Under the pieces are notes generated by a model. The model saw nothing but the letters and a program-made list of their open reading frames with translations. It had not been told where the DNA came from and made no database searches. A stretch of 64,000 bases of DNA from Promethearchaeota archaeon (GTDB taxonomy: Archaea > Asgardarchaeota > Lokiarchaeia > Sigyniarchaeales > SOKP01), in NCBI GenBank assembly GCA_016840085.1, contig JAEOTA010000086.1:1-64000 (forward strand), in the 5' to 3' direction. The position numbers and the translations under genes are program-made. This document shows positions 46,107 to 55,192 of this stretch, piece after piece; the stretch's first letter is position 1; the number at the start of each line of letters is the position of its first letter.

Positions 46107-46544
46107 ATGAAAGATGAAGGCTTTAAATTCTTAGATCACACGGCAGACATGTACGTAAAGGCATATTCAAAAACCTTAGAAGGAGCTTTTGAACAAATAG
46201 TTTATAGTTTGATGACAACTATAAGTCCTGATTTAAATTTAATATTTCCTAAAACAGAAAAATTCATAGAAATTGTCTCAGAAGACAAGGAAGCATTACT
46301 ATTTGATTTTCTCTCGGAATTTCTTTTCATTTTTGATGTAGAAGAATTGGTATTTAGCTCAGTTAAAGTAAAAAGTATTGATAAAAATAATGATAATTAT
46401 AAGTTAGAAGCTATTGCCAAAGGAGAAGTTTTTAACATTGAAAAGCATGAAATCGGGACAGAAGTAAAAGCTATCACATATAATATGATGAAAATTGAAG
46501 AAAAAAAGAATAAAATTGAAATTGATGTTGTTTTTGATATTTAA
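46107..46544 (+). CDS. archease
   Basis: A 145-residue archease, the cofactor that enables multiple turnover and GTP use by the RNA ligase RtcB. Signatures are KFLDHTADMYVKAYSKTLEG and AFEQIVYSLMTTI near the N-terminus, FDFLSEFLFIFDVEEL in the middle and EVKAITYNMMKIE near the end. The metal-binding Asp and His residues are present. It is convergent with rtcB, with 7 bases between the stop codons. Confidence 0.95.
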   Translation: MKDEGFKFLDHTADMYVKAYSKTLEGAFEQIVYSLMTTISPDLNLIFPKTEKFIEIVSEDKEALLFDFLSEFLFIFDVEELVFSSVKVKSIDKNNDNYKLEAIAKGEVFNIEKHEIGTEVKAITYNMMKIEEKKNKIEIDVVFDI

Positions 46545-46551
46545 AAGTTTA

Positions 46552-48024
46552 CTATCCTTTCACAACCCCGATTGGTACTAATCTTACTATTTTTTCAACA
46601 ATTCCAAGATCATGGCTGACTTGAACTACCTGATCAATATCTTTATAAGCTCCAGGACTTTCTTCAGCCAAAATTTTCATTGATGTACTTTTTATCAAAA
46701 TACCTTTGCTTCCTAAATCTTCTTTTACTTTAGGTCCCCAATATTTTTTAGTAGCTTTTGCTCTAGACATTACACGACCAGATCCATGCGCAGTAGATCC
46801 AAAAGATAAATCCATTGCTTTTGGTTTTCCTACACATAAATAGGATGCTGAACCCATTGTTCCAGGAATTAGAGCAGGTTGACCAATCACTTTATAATCT
46901 TGAGGAAGTGCGGGATGACCTGGTGGAAAAGCTCTAGTTGCACCCTTGCGATGGATGTTTAATTTCATTCTCTTACCATTAACTTCGTGCTCCTCTATTT
47001 TTAGTATATTATGACAAACACCATATATTAAATGGAAATCTAAAGCATCAACATCTTTTTTTAATATATGTTGAAAAGATTCTCTTAGCCAATGGGTTAT
47101 CAACTGACGATTAGTGAATCCAAAATTGGCCGCACATGCCATTTGTTTTAAATAGTTCTGAGCTTCAGGTGTATCCGCTGGAACACAAGCTAGTTCTCTA
47201 TCTGGGACTTTAACATTATACTTTTTCATTGCTTGCTCGATATTCCGTAAACTATCTGTACAAACTTGATGACCGAGAGCTCTACTCCCTGTATGAACCA
47301 TTACTGTTATCTGGTTGTTCTCAAATATTCCTAGCTTTTTAGCAACTCTATTATTATAGATCTTATCTACTTTTTGGATTTCAAGGAAATGATTTCCACT
47401 TCCTAAGGAACCAAGTTGTTTGATTGCACGTTGTTTTGCTTTTTGGGAAACTAAACTAGCATCGGCATCTTTTAAACATCCATTTTCTTCTAAATGTTTG
47501 ATATCCTCTTCAAGTGCGTAACCATTATCTAATGCCCAGTTAACTCCATGGTTTAAAACTTTATCTAAATCTGAATAGCTTATATTTAATTTACCCTTAG
47601 ATCCTAAACCAGAAGGGATATTCTTGAAAATCGTGTTTATCAAGTTAGGAAGATTATTTTTAATATCTTTAAACATGAAATTAGTACGTAAAAGTCGAAC
47701 TCCACAATTAATGTCGTATCCTACACCTCCAGGTGAAATCATGCCCGATCCTGCTTCTGTACCACAAACTCCTCCAATACAAAACCCATATCCTTGATGA
47801 GCATCCGATAGTGCAATAGCATGTTTTTTTATTCCTTGTAAACAAGCCACATTACATATTTGATCAAGAGTACGATCTAACTTAATTTTTTCTAAAATAT
47901 AGTCATTAGCATAAATCTTTACAGGTACTCTCATTTGAAATTTCTCTATGTTGCCGTGAATCCGTGTCATCAAAGCTTTTGGTGGAATCTCGTAAATATT
48001 TTCATCAATTTTATTGACATTCAT
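46552..48024 (-). CDS. rtcB: tRNA-splicing RNA ligase RtcB
   Basis: A 490-residue 3'-phosphate RNA ligase joining tRNA exon halves after intron excision. Manganese and guanylate-binding motifs are visible: SDAHQGYGFCIGGVCGTEAG, GGVGYDINCGVRLLR, LGSLGSGNHFLEIQ, VMVHTGSRALGHQV, ANFGFTNRQLI, and the nucleophile His in SFGSTAHGSGRVMSR. Length is normal and no intein is present. It is the natural partner of the convergent archease, and meets an obvious local need: every tRNA gene in this window carries an apparent intron. Confidence 0.97.
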   Translation of the reverse strand: MNVNKIDENIYEIPPKALMTRIHGNIEKFQMRVPVKIYANDYILEKIKLDRTLDQICNVACLQGIKKHAIALSDAHQGYGFCIGGVCGTEAGSGMISPGGVGYDINCGVRLLRTNFMFKDIKNNLPNLINTIFKNIPSGLGSKGKLNISYSDLDKVLNHGVNWALDNGYALEEDIKHLEENGCLKDADASLVSQKAKQRAIKQLGSLGSGNHFLEIQKVDKIYNNRVAKKLGIFENNQITVMVHTGSRALGHQVCTDSLRNIEQAMKKYNVKVPDRELACVPADTPEAQNYLKQMACAANFGFTNRQLITHWLRESFQHILKKDVDALDFHLIYGVCHNILKIEEHEVNGKRMKLNIHRKGATRAFPPGHPALPQDYKVIGQPALIPGTMGSASYLCVGKPKAMDLSFGSTAHGSGRVMSRAKATKKYWGPKVKEDLGSKGILIKSTSMKILAEESPGAYKDIDQVVQVSHDLGIVEKIVRLVPIGVVKG

Positions 48025-48184
48025 CCTAACTTAATTAGTAAATCTATTTTCAAAAATATTGTTATTTTATTCTATAATGATTTACAATTAAATTATTTGA
48101 TATAATTATAATAAAAAAGAAAATTTACTAATAACCTAAAATAAATGTAAAATTAAATTAGAATTTAAAGAATTAAATTAAACA

Positions 48185-48910
48185 TCATTTAATTTCAATA
48201 TAAGAAATCAAATCTAAATCATCAAAATTTTTAATTATCCTCTGAATTTGTGATTCTGGTTGACCAGATTCTTCTGCAATCTCGGGGATAGTATGAAAAC
48301 CATCAGCTAAATGGGCAATTTTATATTCTGTTTCATCTAAAAATCCTTGTGTAATAACCTGCTTAGGTAATCGCTTTAATGTCCATTCTGGTTTCTTATC
48401 ACTTACCACACGCAAATCTTCCTCTGATAAAACTAGACCTTTTTTAGCAATCCTTTTCTGAGATTTAAGAAAATCTTTTTTAAATATTTTTAAAATTGGG
48501 ATTGTAAGCTTAATTTCGGCAACTTTTCCATTTATTAAAACATTATCAATAATTTGTTCGAATTCACGAAAGATACGAACATCACCAGACCATTCTTTAA
48601 GAGTATCTCCAAATTTAACGACAAATTTGTCAATAATATCTGTTAATACTTTATGAGTGATCTTTGCATCATCATTCTTATCTGCTGCAGCTGTACATAA
48701 TACACCCTCCTTAAAAACAAGTAATAAATAAAAAACTTGCATATCAATTACTTTCAATTCTCCTGATCCTTTTGAGAATTCAACACTAAAATCCTTAAGT
48801 GCGGTGAGGAAGCCGCTTACTAAATCTTGGTTAAACTCGATACTTCCATACTTTCTATGGATGAGACAGATTCCTGTATGTTGATGAATAAGGTAAAAAT
48901 TATGTAACAA
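48185..48910 (-). CDS. longin-like domain protein with C-terminal winged helix
   Basis: A 241-residue protein. Residues 1-125 have the longin/adaptin-small-chain pattern: NFYLIHQHTGICLIHRKYGS, two further strands separated by SGFLTALKDFSVEF, LLLVFKEGVLCTAAADKN, and a long final helix (LTDIIDKFVVKFGDTLKEW). In eukaryotes this fold occurs in SNAREs, AP-complex sigma subunits and TRAPP. The last 60 residues (DETEYKIAHLADGFHTIPEI, PESQIQRIIKNFDDLDLISY) form a winged helix. Longin is inferred from pattern, without alignment. It lies 100 bases downstream of the beta-mannosidase gene on the same strand. Confidence 0.72.
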   Translation of the reverse strand: MLHNFYLIHQHTGICLIHRKYGSIEFNQDLVSGFLTALKDFSVEFSKGSGELKVIDMQVFYLLLVFKEGVLCTAAADKNDDAKITHKVLTDIIDKFVVKFGDTLKEWSGDVRIFREFEQIIDNVLINGKVAEIKLTIPILKIFKKDFLKSQKRIAKKGLVLSEEDLRVVSDKKPEWTLKRLPKQVITQGFLDETEYKIAHLADGFHTIPEIAEESGQPESQIQRIIKNFDDLDLISYIEIK

Positions 48911-49010
48911 ATATAAAACCTCGACACTAATTTTATAACTTTATTCTTAATGTATATTTAATAAGAATATGATAATTTAAATCTCTTCATGAACTACAGA
49001 AAAACGAAAT

Positions 49011-51650
49011 TTATTTAATGATATCATAAAGAGATTGAATCTTGAAAGACTTTATAATTTCTTGTTTTGAAGGATCTTTACTTGTTTCAAGACCTCTTAC
49101 GATTTTTATATCAATGTCCCGAGTTTCGTTAGGTTCCATAGAAAAGAAGTTATCAGAAGCTATAAAATCAACTAAATCTGAATCAAAGTTAACATATAAG
49201 GCAATCTTCTTCGCCTTCAGTTTCAATCTAAATTGAATTTTATTATTCTTTTCTCCTTCTATATCTTCAAAAAAACTTGATATTTCTGGATCTCTTAAAT
49301 TAAAGAATTTTGGTGCATCAAATAAACGAAATCCTCTATATATTATTCCTTTTTTTCCATTGTTAGAATATAATTTATAGAAGATAATATTGTTTTGCAT
49401 GTTTGATTGTTCTTTGTTAATATTGCTAACATCCTCTAATCCCAGTTTTAAAGAACTACAAGGAGAGACTTTAGAATTATAAATTCCTTTCATGAGTGTA
49501 TTCCCCTCTGAATTAAGAATTTTCCAATCTAACTCAATATCGCAAGATATTCTTAAATCATTTGTTACCCAAAATTCAACTTGATGAGGATTTTCTTCTA
49601 CACTAGCGAAAATTGGTTGATAAAACCTCTTTGCAAAATAATGAAGAGCTTTCCATCTCCCATAATAATCTAATGATGACCAACTCGCAACAGACCAACA
49701 ATCATTTAGTTGCCAATAAAGAGATCCCATGCAATGGTTTTCATTTCGATTTCGTCTCCAATACTCAACACCATATTCAATTGCTTCAGCTTGCGTTAAT
49801 TGCGATAATACAATTTGATGCTCGAATTTCTTAGGGATTGAAAACCTTTTTTCCATATAATCCATGATTTTTTGATTACCCGCAGAATTTTTCTGGTGAT
49901 TTTCCATAATAGGAGAAAAGAAATCATACTGTTCTTTAGGACAAAATCTAGCTAAGGTTTTTAAAGAAGGAAAAGATTCATACCCAAATTCAGACATAAA
50001 ACGAGAATTGAATTCGCGATAAGCTGAAAATGGTTTATTTCTGTGCCAAACATCCCAAAAATGTGAATCTCCAATATCAGGAGAATTTGCATTCACAGTT
50101 CCCAATTTTTCTCCAACAAAACCATTTGATGGGGAGCTAGGCCAATAAGGATGGTTAGGATCATATTTTTTAAGTAATTCTGGCATCAAAATTTCAAACT
50201 TCTTGATATACCCGGCTTTAAAATCTTCTTTAATGGGATTTTCTGCAAGTTTAGGATGTTTAAATATCGGATCCCACAAAATTTCAATTTCATTATTGCC
50301 ACACCATAATGTTAAGCTTGGATGATTTCGCAGTCTCTTTATATTCTGAGTTGCTTCCTCTTTAACAGTCTTAATGAAATCATCATGAAAGGGATAAATT
50401 GCACATGCAAAGGGAAAATCTTGCCATACTATAATTCCTAACTCATCACATAATTCATAAAAAATATCATCTTCATAGATTCCACCACCCCAAACTCGTA
50501 TCATATTCATATTGGCTTTTTTCGCATAATTCAAATTCATCGAATAAAGGCCTAATTTTCTTCCTCTTGGAATAAAACTATCAACTGGAATCCAATTAGC
50601 TCCTTTAGCAAACAGAGGAATTCCGTTTAGGAGAAAATAAAATGTTTCTCCCCATTTATCTGCTTCTCTAATAAGTTTTATATCCCTTAACCCTATCTTT
50701 TGGATTATGGTTTCAACAACATCTTCTTTCAAAATCGAATTTTCTAATTGATAAAGATTCGGCTCACCAAGGTCATGTGTCCACCATAGAAAAGGTTTTT
50801 CGACAATAAATTCGATAGTTTCTTTCTTACTAGTTAGAGAAATTTCCTTTACAAAAACCTTATTAGTAGGTGCCCTCAAAATTACTTTTAATTTATAACC
50901 AAGATTAGAAATATTTTCTAATTTTGAAACAAATTCAATTTCTACAAAGAGATTTACCAAGGTTGTTCTCGACTCAGAGTGATCTTCTTTATCATTCGTT
51001 TTTATCGATTCCTTGTTATAATTGAATTTTGTATAGGTATAAATTGATTTTATTTTAAGATCATCATAACCTATTATTTCCACAGACTTCCATATACCAA
51101 TATCTGGTAATTTTGGGCCCCAATCCCAACCAAATGAGTATTGAGCTTTCCTTAAGTAGGGTACTCCTGGAATTGCGGCATAACCAGTATTTAACCCCAA
51201 ATTATTTTTTTTTATGTACTCTAAAGCTTCTAACGTAGGACTCTTAAATTTTACCTTTAACTGGTTCCCACTACCTTTTAATTTAGATTTTACTTCAAAA
51301 TCATATCTAATAAACATATCGTTTGTAGAGCCTATTAGTTCACCATTTAAGTTCACCTCTGCTATTGTATCCAATCCATTGAACCGTAATATAATGTGCT
51401 TATGTTCTAAAAATTCTGGATCCAAGTTGAATTCTTTTTCATAAAACCAACTAGATTCATAAACCCATATCATATCATGCTCATTTTCACCATAAAAAGG
51501 ATCTTCGATAATATTATTATCAAGTAGAGCTTCAAAAACAGTTCCAGGTACTTGAGCATCTATTTCAACTGATTTTTCAGAATTTTTTAATTCCCAAAAT
51601 CCATCCAATGAAATTTTTTCGACTTTTTGCAACATCCTCACCAACTCCAA
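49011..51650 (-). CDS. glycoside hydrolase family 2, beta-mannosidase
   Basis: An 879-residue GH2 enzyme, best matching beta-mannosidases that cleave terminal beta-mannose. The jelly-roll domain starts with SLDGFWELKN and IDAQVPGTVFEALL, followed by a beta-sandwich and a TIM barrel. Catalytic landmarks: MNMIRVWGGGIYEDDIFYEL, acid/base Glu in WCGNNEIE, and nucleophile Glu in SEFGYESFPS. QLNDCWSVASWSSLDYYGRW is a typical subsite loop. No signal peptide is visible, so it acts inside the cell. It is a stand-alone carbohydrate gene here, without transporters. Confidence 0.92.
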   Translation of the reverse strand: MELVRMLQKVEKISLDGFWELKNSEKSVEIDAQVPGTVFEALLDNNIIEDPFYGENEHDMIWVYESSWFYEKEFNLDPEFLEHKHIILRFNGLDTIAEVNLNGELIGSTNDMFIRYDFEVKSKLKGSGNQLKVKFKSPTLEALEYIKKNNLGLNTGYAAIPGVPYLRKAQYSFGWDWGPKLPDIGIWKSVEIIGYDDLKIKSIYTYTKFNYNKESIKTNDKEDHSESRTTLVNLFVEIEFVSKLENISNLGYKLKVILRAPTNKVFVKEISLTSKKETIEFIVEKPFLWWTHDLGEPNLYQLENSILKEDVVETIIQKIGLRDIKLIREADKWGETFYFLLNGIPLFAKGANWIPVDSFIPRGRKLGLYSMNLNYAKKANMNMIRVWGGGIYEDDIFYELCDELGIIVWQDFPFACAIYPFHDDFIKTVKEEATQNIKRLRNHPSLTLWCGNNEIEILWDPIFKHPKLAENPIKEDFKAGYIKKFEILMPELLKKYDPNHPYWPSSPSNGFVGEKLGTVNANSPDIGDSHFWDVWHRNKPFSAYREFNSRFMSEFGYESFPSLKTLARFCPKEQYDFFSPIMENHQKNSAGNQKIMDYMEKRFSIPKKFEHQIVLSQLTQAEAIEYGVEYWRRNRNENHCMGSLYWQLNDCWSVASWSSLDYYGRWKALHYFAKRFYQPIFASVEENPHQVEFWVTNDLRISCDIELDWKILNSEGNTLMKGIYNSKVSPCSSLKLGLEDVSNINKEQSNMQNNIIFYKLYSNNGKKGIIYRGFRLFDAPKFFNLRDPEISSFFEDIEGEKNNKIQFRLKLKAKKIALYVNFDSDLVDFIASDNFFSMEPNETRDIDIKIVRGLETSKDPSKQEIIKSFKIQSLYDIIK

Positions 51651-51763
51651 AAAGGTAGAATGAAATTATAAAAGAATTTTTAAGTTAAAAGTGAAATAAA
51701 TCTTAAATAAATTGATATTAAGTAATGCATAAATTAGAACTATAAATATAATGAAGATATAAA

Positions 51764-51950
51764 ATGATCTATTATCTTTTCTTTGTAACTGTTCCAAATC
51801 TTGATGAGGGGCAAAAAATTGCTAGGAACTTAGTAGAAAGCAAACTTGTAGCCTGTGTAAACATTATTAAAGATTGAAAAAAGATCTAAAAAATATTTAA
51901 ATTGGATTAAAGACGTTGTTGATTGAATAGAAAATTATTTACTTTATATC
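51764..51950 (+). pseudogene. CutA1 pseudogene
   Basis: The frame from ATG 51764 reads MIYYLFFVTVPNLDEGQKIA, then RNLVESKLVACVNIIKD, then TGA. This is the N-terminal third of the divalent-cation tolerance family CutA1 (TxPdeeeAxxiAxxLvexrLaACVNI). In another frame at 51894-51950 the family continues as YLNWIKDVVD, a stop, then IENYLLYI, matching SIYxWxGk...sEExlLii. So a frameshift and stops have inactivated the gene, and the C-terminal third is gone. The next gene's ATG follows at 51951. Confidence 0.85.
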
Positions 51951-52793
51951 ATGATAAGCAATGCATTTCAAGTAGATTGGGTTTTTGTTGATACAGTTAT
52001 AATCATTTTATTATTCTTACTTCTATTAGGTGTAAAAATTTTCAAATCAACTCATCGATGGCGTTTAAGCTTCTCAAACGAGGTGTTAGAATATTTTTCT
52101 TTTTCAAAACCATATGAGAATATTATAAGTCATTACATAAAAACAAAACACTGTAGTTTGACGAGAAATTCATCTCTACATAAACAATATGATAAATGTC
52201 CCTTAATCTTAATTTTAAGAACAAAATTTAAAAAACATTTAACGAAAATCATAACAGAGGGTTTAAGCAGCTATGGTTTTAATGTTATTAATTTAAAACT
52301 TAATATTAAACTTGATTCAAGTTCAAATAGGTTAAATAAAACTATTAATGATGAAATAAAATCCCTAATTTCATTAATACTAGATTATTTTAAACATGAA
52401 AGGCTTATTACGAATTCAAAATACATTCTATTAAATTTATCAAAATCTTTTGTTCCAAACACTGAAATTCTAACAGATCCAGAAAAGATTGGATTATTGT
52501 TAATTAATCCAAGTATGAATAAATACAATATTGGAAGTTTAAAAGAAACTTTTCATAATCTACCACAAAATACTCAATTATTTTATATTTTTAGTAAAAG
52601 GAGCTTCTTTATTTTAAAAAACAGTGATTTAAAACATTTTAATAAGGAATATGATGAAAATAACACAAATAAAGCAAAATTAATAACATTAGAGAAATCC
52701 TCTAAAAGTTTTAAATATTATGAAACGATTCTCATAGGCATTATTATTGATATACTAGAAAATAAATTAATGAAATCAACAAATTACACTTAA
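51951..52793 (+). CDS. N-terminally anchored protein of unknown function
   Basis: A 280-residue protein with one membrane helix (about 10-30) followed by an alpha/beta domain: CPLILILRTKFKKHLTKIIT, YGFNVINLKLNIKL, KYILLNLSKSF, EKIGLLLINPSMN, and TQLFYIFSKRSFFIL. The strand-helix order is reminiscent of a reduced alpha/beta-hydrolase fold, but no nucleophile elbow is seen. First gene of a tight cluster: 3 bases separate it from the nucleotidyltransferase gene. Function not recognised. Confidence 0.6.
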   Translation: MISNAFQVDWVFVDTVIIILLFLLLLGVKIFKSTHRWRLSFSNEVLEYFSFSKPYENIISHYIKTKHCSLTRNSSLHKQYDKCPLILILRTKFKKHLTKIITEGLSSYGFNVINLKLNIKLDSSSNRLNKTINDEIKSLISLILDYFKHERLITNSKYILLNLSKSFVPNTEILTDPEKIGLLLINPSMNKYNIGSLKETFHNLPQNTQLFYIFSKRSFFILKNSDLKHFNKEYDENNTNKAKLITLEKSSKSFKYYETILIGIIIDILENKLMKSTNYT

Positions 52794-52796
52794 TTC

Positions 52797-53504
52797 ATGA
52801 AAAGTAAAAAAATTTTAAGAGTTCACCATAATGTTATAACCTACTCGGAAGATAAATGGGTTTTATTAAAAAATAAAAGAGTAGATGCTAAAAAATTATT
52901 AGAATTGTTTGTTAATGAAGGGTTTAAGCCCATTGTACATGGAAGCATTGCCCGTGGTGATGTTCATGAGTCTAGCGATATCGACATCGTATTTATACAA
53001 AAAGTTCCCTCATTCCAGATTGAATATATTTTAAGTAAAAATGGTTATGAAAAGTATTTTAAAGAAATAATCATGGCAACACCTCTCGATACAATAAAAT
53101 TATATATACATTTAGGCGAATTAGAGTCTATAACTATTCCGTTATCTAAACCAGATAAAAAATTCATAGAATTTTATAATTTTGGAGGGAAGATAAATTT
53201 AAATCAACTAAATTTAGATATTAGAGTCCCAGGAATAGATAAGAGGTTAGTATTAATAAAACCATATTCTAAGGGACATAAAGAAATTTCAATTATTGGT
53301 AACGAAGCCTATGCGGCAAAAGAAGTGGGAATCAGTATTGATACCATAAACGAGCGTAAAAAAGTATTAATTAGAAGAAATAAGCATGGAAGAACAGGAG
53401 TATTTTTAAAAAGACAGATGCTAATAAATGAATCTACTGAAGATGTTATCAAAAAACTAGCTAAACAGAAATCTATTGTAAGAAAAAAACTATTTAAAAT
53501 ATGA
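52797..53504 (+). CDS. nucleotidyltransferase-fold protein
   Basis: A 235-residue protein with the Pol beta-like nucleotidyltransferase signature GSIARGDVHESSDIDI at 49-64: the GS...RG motif and the metal aspartates D61 and D63. The downstream acidic strand lies near ITIPLSKPDKK. The C-terminal region (NERKKVLIRRNKHGRTGVFL) is basic and may bind nucleic acid. It is similar in layout to archaeal stand-alone predicted nucleotidyltransferases (COG1665-like). It overlaps the following radical SAM gene by 4 bases (ATGA), so the two are translationally coupled. Confidence 0.8.
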   Translation: MKSKKILRVHHNVITYSEDKWVLLKNKRVDAKKLLELFVNEGFKPIVHGSIARGDVHESSDIDIVFIQKVPSFQIEYILSKNGYEKYFKEIIMATPLDTIKLYIHLGELESITIPLSKPDKKFIEFYNFGGKINLNQLNLDIRVPGIDKRLVLIKPYSKGHKEISIIGNEAYAAKEVGISIDTINERKKVLIRRNKHGRTGVFLKRQMLINESTEDVIKKLAKQKSIVRKKLFKI

Positions 53505-54643
53505 GAAAATCCAAAATTATAGAATCTAAAGAAAAAACATTCTTCATTAAGGGAAGAGGAATACCTAAAGGCTGTAAATATTGTTTACAAGGTGCAAAAG
53601 CAGTATTATTTTTGAATGGCATTTGCCAAAAACCAGATCATTGTTCATGGTATTGTCCAATTTCAACAGAAAGGAGAAATAAAGATATAACTTTTATCAA
53701 TGAGGTAAGAATTACTTCTAAAGAGGATTTATTAGAAGAAATTTACAAGATTGATGCTAAGGGGATGAGCATTACTGGTGGTGAACCCCTTTTAGAATCA
53801 AATTTAGACAAAACCCTTAATTATATTAAATTTACTAAGTCTAAAATTGGTGAAAAATTTCATATTCATCTATATACGAATGGAATTAACTTTAATGATA
53901 ATATTGTTGAAAACCTCATTGCTGCAGGTTTAGATGAATTAAGATTCCATCCACCTAAAGATGGTTGGTCAAAAATTGAGATTGCTTTAGATAGAGGTAT
54001 AACTGTTGGTGCAGAAGTTCCTGTCATTCCCCGTGAAGATGACAGAAAAAATCTCGAAGATTTTGTATTTTATTTAGATAGTATTGGTGCTAATTTCATA
54101 AACCTAAATGAATTTGAATATTGTTTTCCTAACAGTCAATCATTGAAAAGTCGAGGTTTCAATTTAAAAGAAGGATCAATTGCATCTGTAGTAAATAGCC
54201 ATGAAACTGCTCTTAATTTATTGAATAAGCTAATTTCAAAAGTTACTCTAAAAATTCATTACTGTTCTATCACAGCAAAGGATTATTATCAATTGAAAAA
54301 CAGATATGTTAGACGAGCTAAAAACATTAAATTGCCCATTGAAGCGATTAATAATGAAGGATTGTTATTATTCGCTCAAATTGAGGGTGCAAAAGAAAAA
54401 CTAACCGAATTTTATAACTGTTTATTATCAGAATTTAAAATTAGAGAAAATTTAATAAAATATTCAGGAGAAAATATAAAAATTCCTTTATATATTTCAA
54501 TTGATAATAAAATAATATCTTTCATTGACAAATTCCAATTAAAATGCTATGTTATAGAAATGACTCCATTTCGCAATCCAATTTATCAACAAATAACAGA
54601 AAAAACACCAATAAAACTATTTAAAAAAGAATTTGGGATTTAA
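53501..54643 (+). CDS. radical SAM protein, COG2108-like
   Basis: A 380-residue radical SAM enzyme. The N-terminus has CKYC (C25, C28), then CQKPDHCSWYCPIS with C42, C48 and C52, an expanded cysteine pattern typical of archaeal proteins related to pyruvate formate-lyase activase. GMSITGGEPLLE is the GGE motif that binds the SAM amino group; IHLYTNGINF and AGLDELRFHPP are later barrel strands. The C-terminal 100 residues are unlike the core. The substrate is unknown. Coupled to the nucleotidyltransferase upstream and the acetyltransferase downstream (1-base overlap), suggesting a shared modification pathway. Confidence 0.85.
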   Translation: MRKSKIIESKEKTFFIKGRGIPKGCKYCLQGAKAVLFLNGICQKPDHCSWYCPISTERRNKDITFINEVRITSKEDLLEEIYKIDAKGMSITGGEPLLESNLDKTLNYIKFTKSKIGEKFHIHLYTNGINFNDNIVENLIAAGLDELRFHPPKDGWSKIEIALDRGITVGAEVPVIPREDDRKNLEDFVFYLDSIGANFINLNEFEYCFPNSQSLKSRGFNLKEGSIASVVNSHETALNLLNKLISKVTLKIHYCSITAKDYYQLKNRYVRRAKNIKLPIEAINNEGLLLFAQIEGAKEKLTEFYNCLLSEFKIRENLIKYSGENIKIPLYISIDNKIISFIDKFQLKCYVIEMTPFRNPIYQQITEKTPIKLFKKEFGI

Positions 54644-55101
54644 TGAAAATTAAAAATGTGAAATTTTGGGATTTAAAGCAGCTCTATCAGCTTGAGCAAA
54701 AAGTATTTGAAGCAAATGCTTTTTCTAAAGACTTATTAAAAAAGTTAATATTTAATAACATTCTGTTTCTAAAATTAAAAATTGGTAAGTTTAAAAAGGA
54801 TATGTATGGTTTTATTGTTGCTATAAAAGACAATAGAGACAGAGCGAATATAGTAAACTTTCTCATTAATCCAGAGTTTCAAAATAAAGGATATGGGACG
54901 TTACTTCTACAAAAAGCCTTAGAATATTTAAAAAGATTAAAAGAAATAACAAAAATAGTCTTAAACGTCCAAGTTAGTAATAATATTGCTATTAAATTGT
55001 ATGAAAAATTCAACTTTAAAAAAGATCCAAACGTATTAGAAAATTATTATCAATCGGGGGAATCTGCATTTTTAATGGAATTGAATATAGCCTCTCTATA
55101 A
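54643..55101 (+). CDS. GNAT-family N-acetyltransferase (RimI-like)
   Basis: A 152-residue GNAT protein. The acetyl-CoA pyrophosphate loop is QNKGYGTLLLQKALE near residues 84-98 (Q/RxxGxG/A type), followed by the hydrophobic strand KIVLNVQVSNNIAIKLYEKF, with NNxAxxLYEKFNF as the RimI-like signature. The N-terminal DLKQLYQLEQKVF helix also fits. It may acetylate protein N-termini or a small molecule. It ends the four-gene cluster that begins at 51951; its start codon shares one base with the preceding stop. Confidence 0.85.
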   Translation: MKIKNVKFWDLKQLYQLEQKVFEANAFSKDLLKKLIFNNILFLKLKIGKFKKDMYGFIVAIKDNRDRANIVNFLINPEFQNKGYGTLLLQKALEYLKRLKEITKIVLNVQVSNNIAIKLYEKFNFKKDPNVLENYYQSGESAFLMELNIASL

Positions 55102-55108
55102 ACTAAAA

Positions 55109-55119
55109 CTTATAAATAA
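55109..55119 (+). promoter_or_regulatory. TATA-like box for the WH2-like mini-gene
   Basis: CTTATAAATAA lies about 75 bases upstream of GTG 55193. Start about 25 bases downstream would give a leader near 50 bases. This supports independent transcription of the small gene. Confidence 0.45.
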
Positions 55120-55192
55120 ATTCTATTATAATATCTGTAAGTATTGAAATTAATTTTTAACATTAATATAAAATAAAAGGTGTTAAACAAAA

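Noticed and set aside
49613..49834. Antisense frame within the beta-mannosidase gene
   Set aside because: Low-complexity composition and no start context; the sense strand encodes the conserved barrel of a GH2 enzyme.
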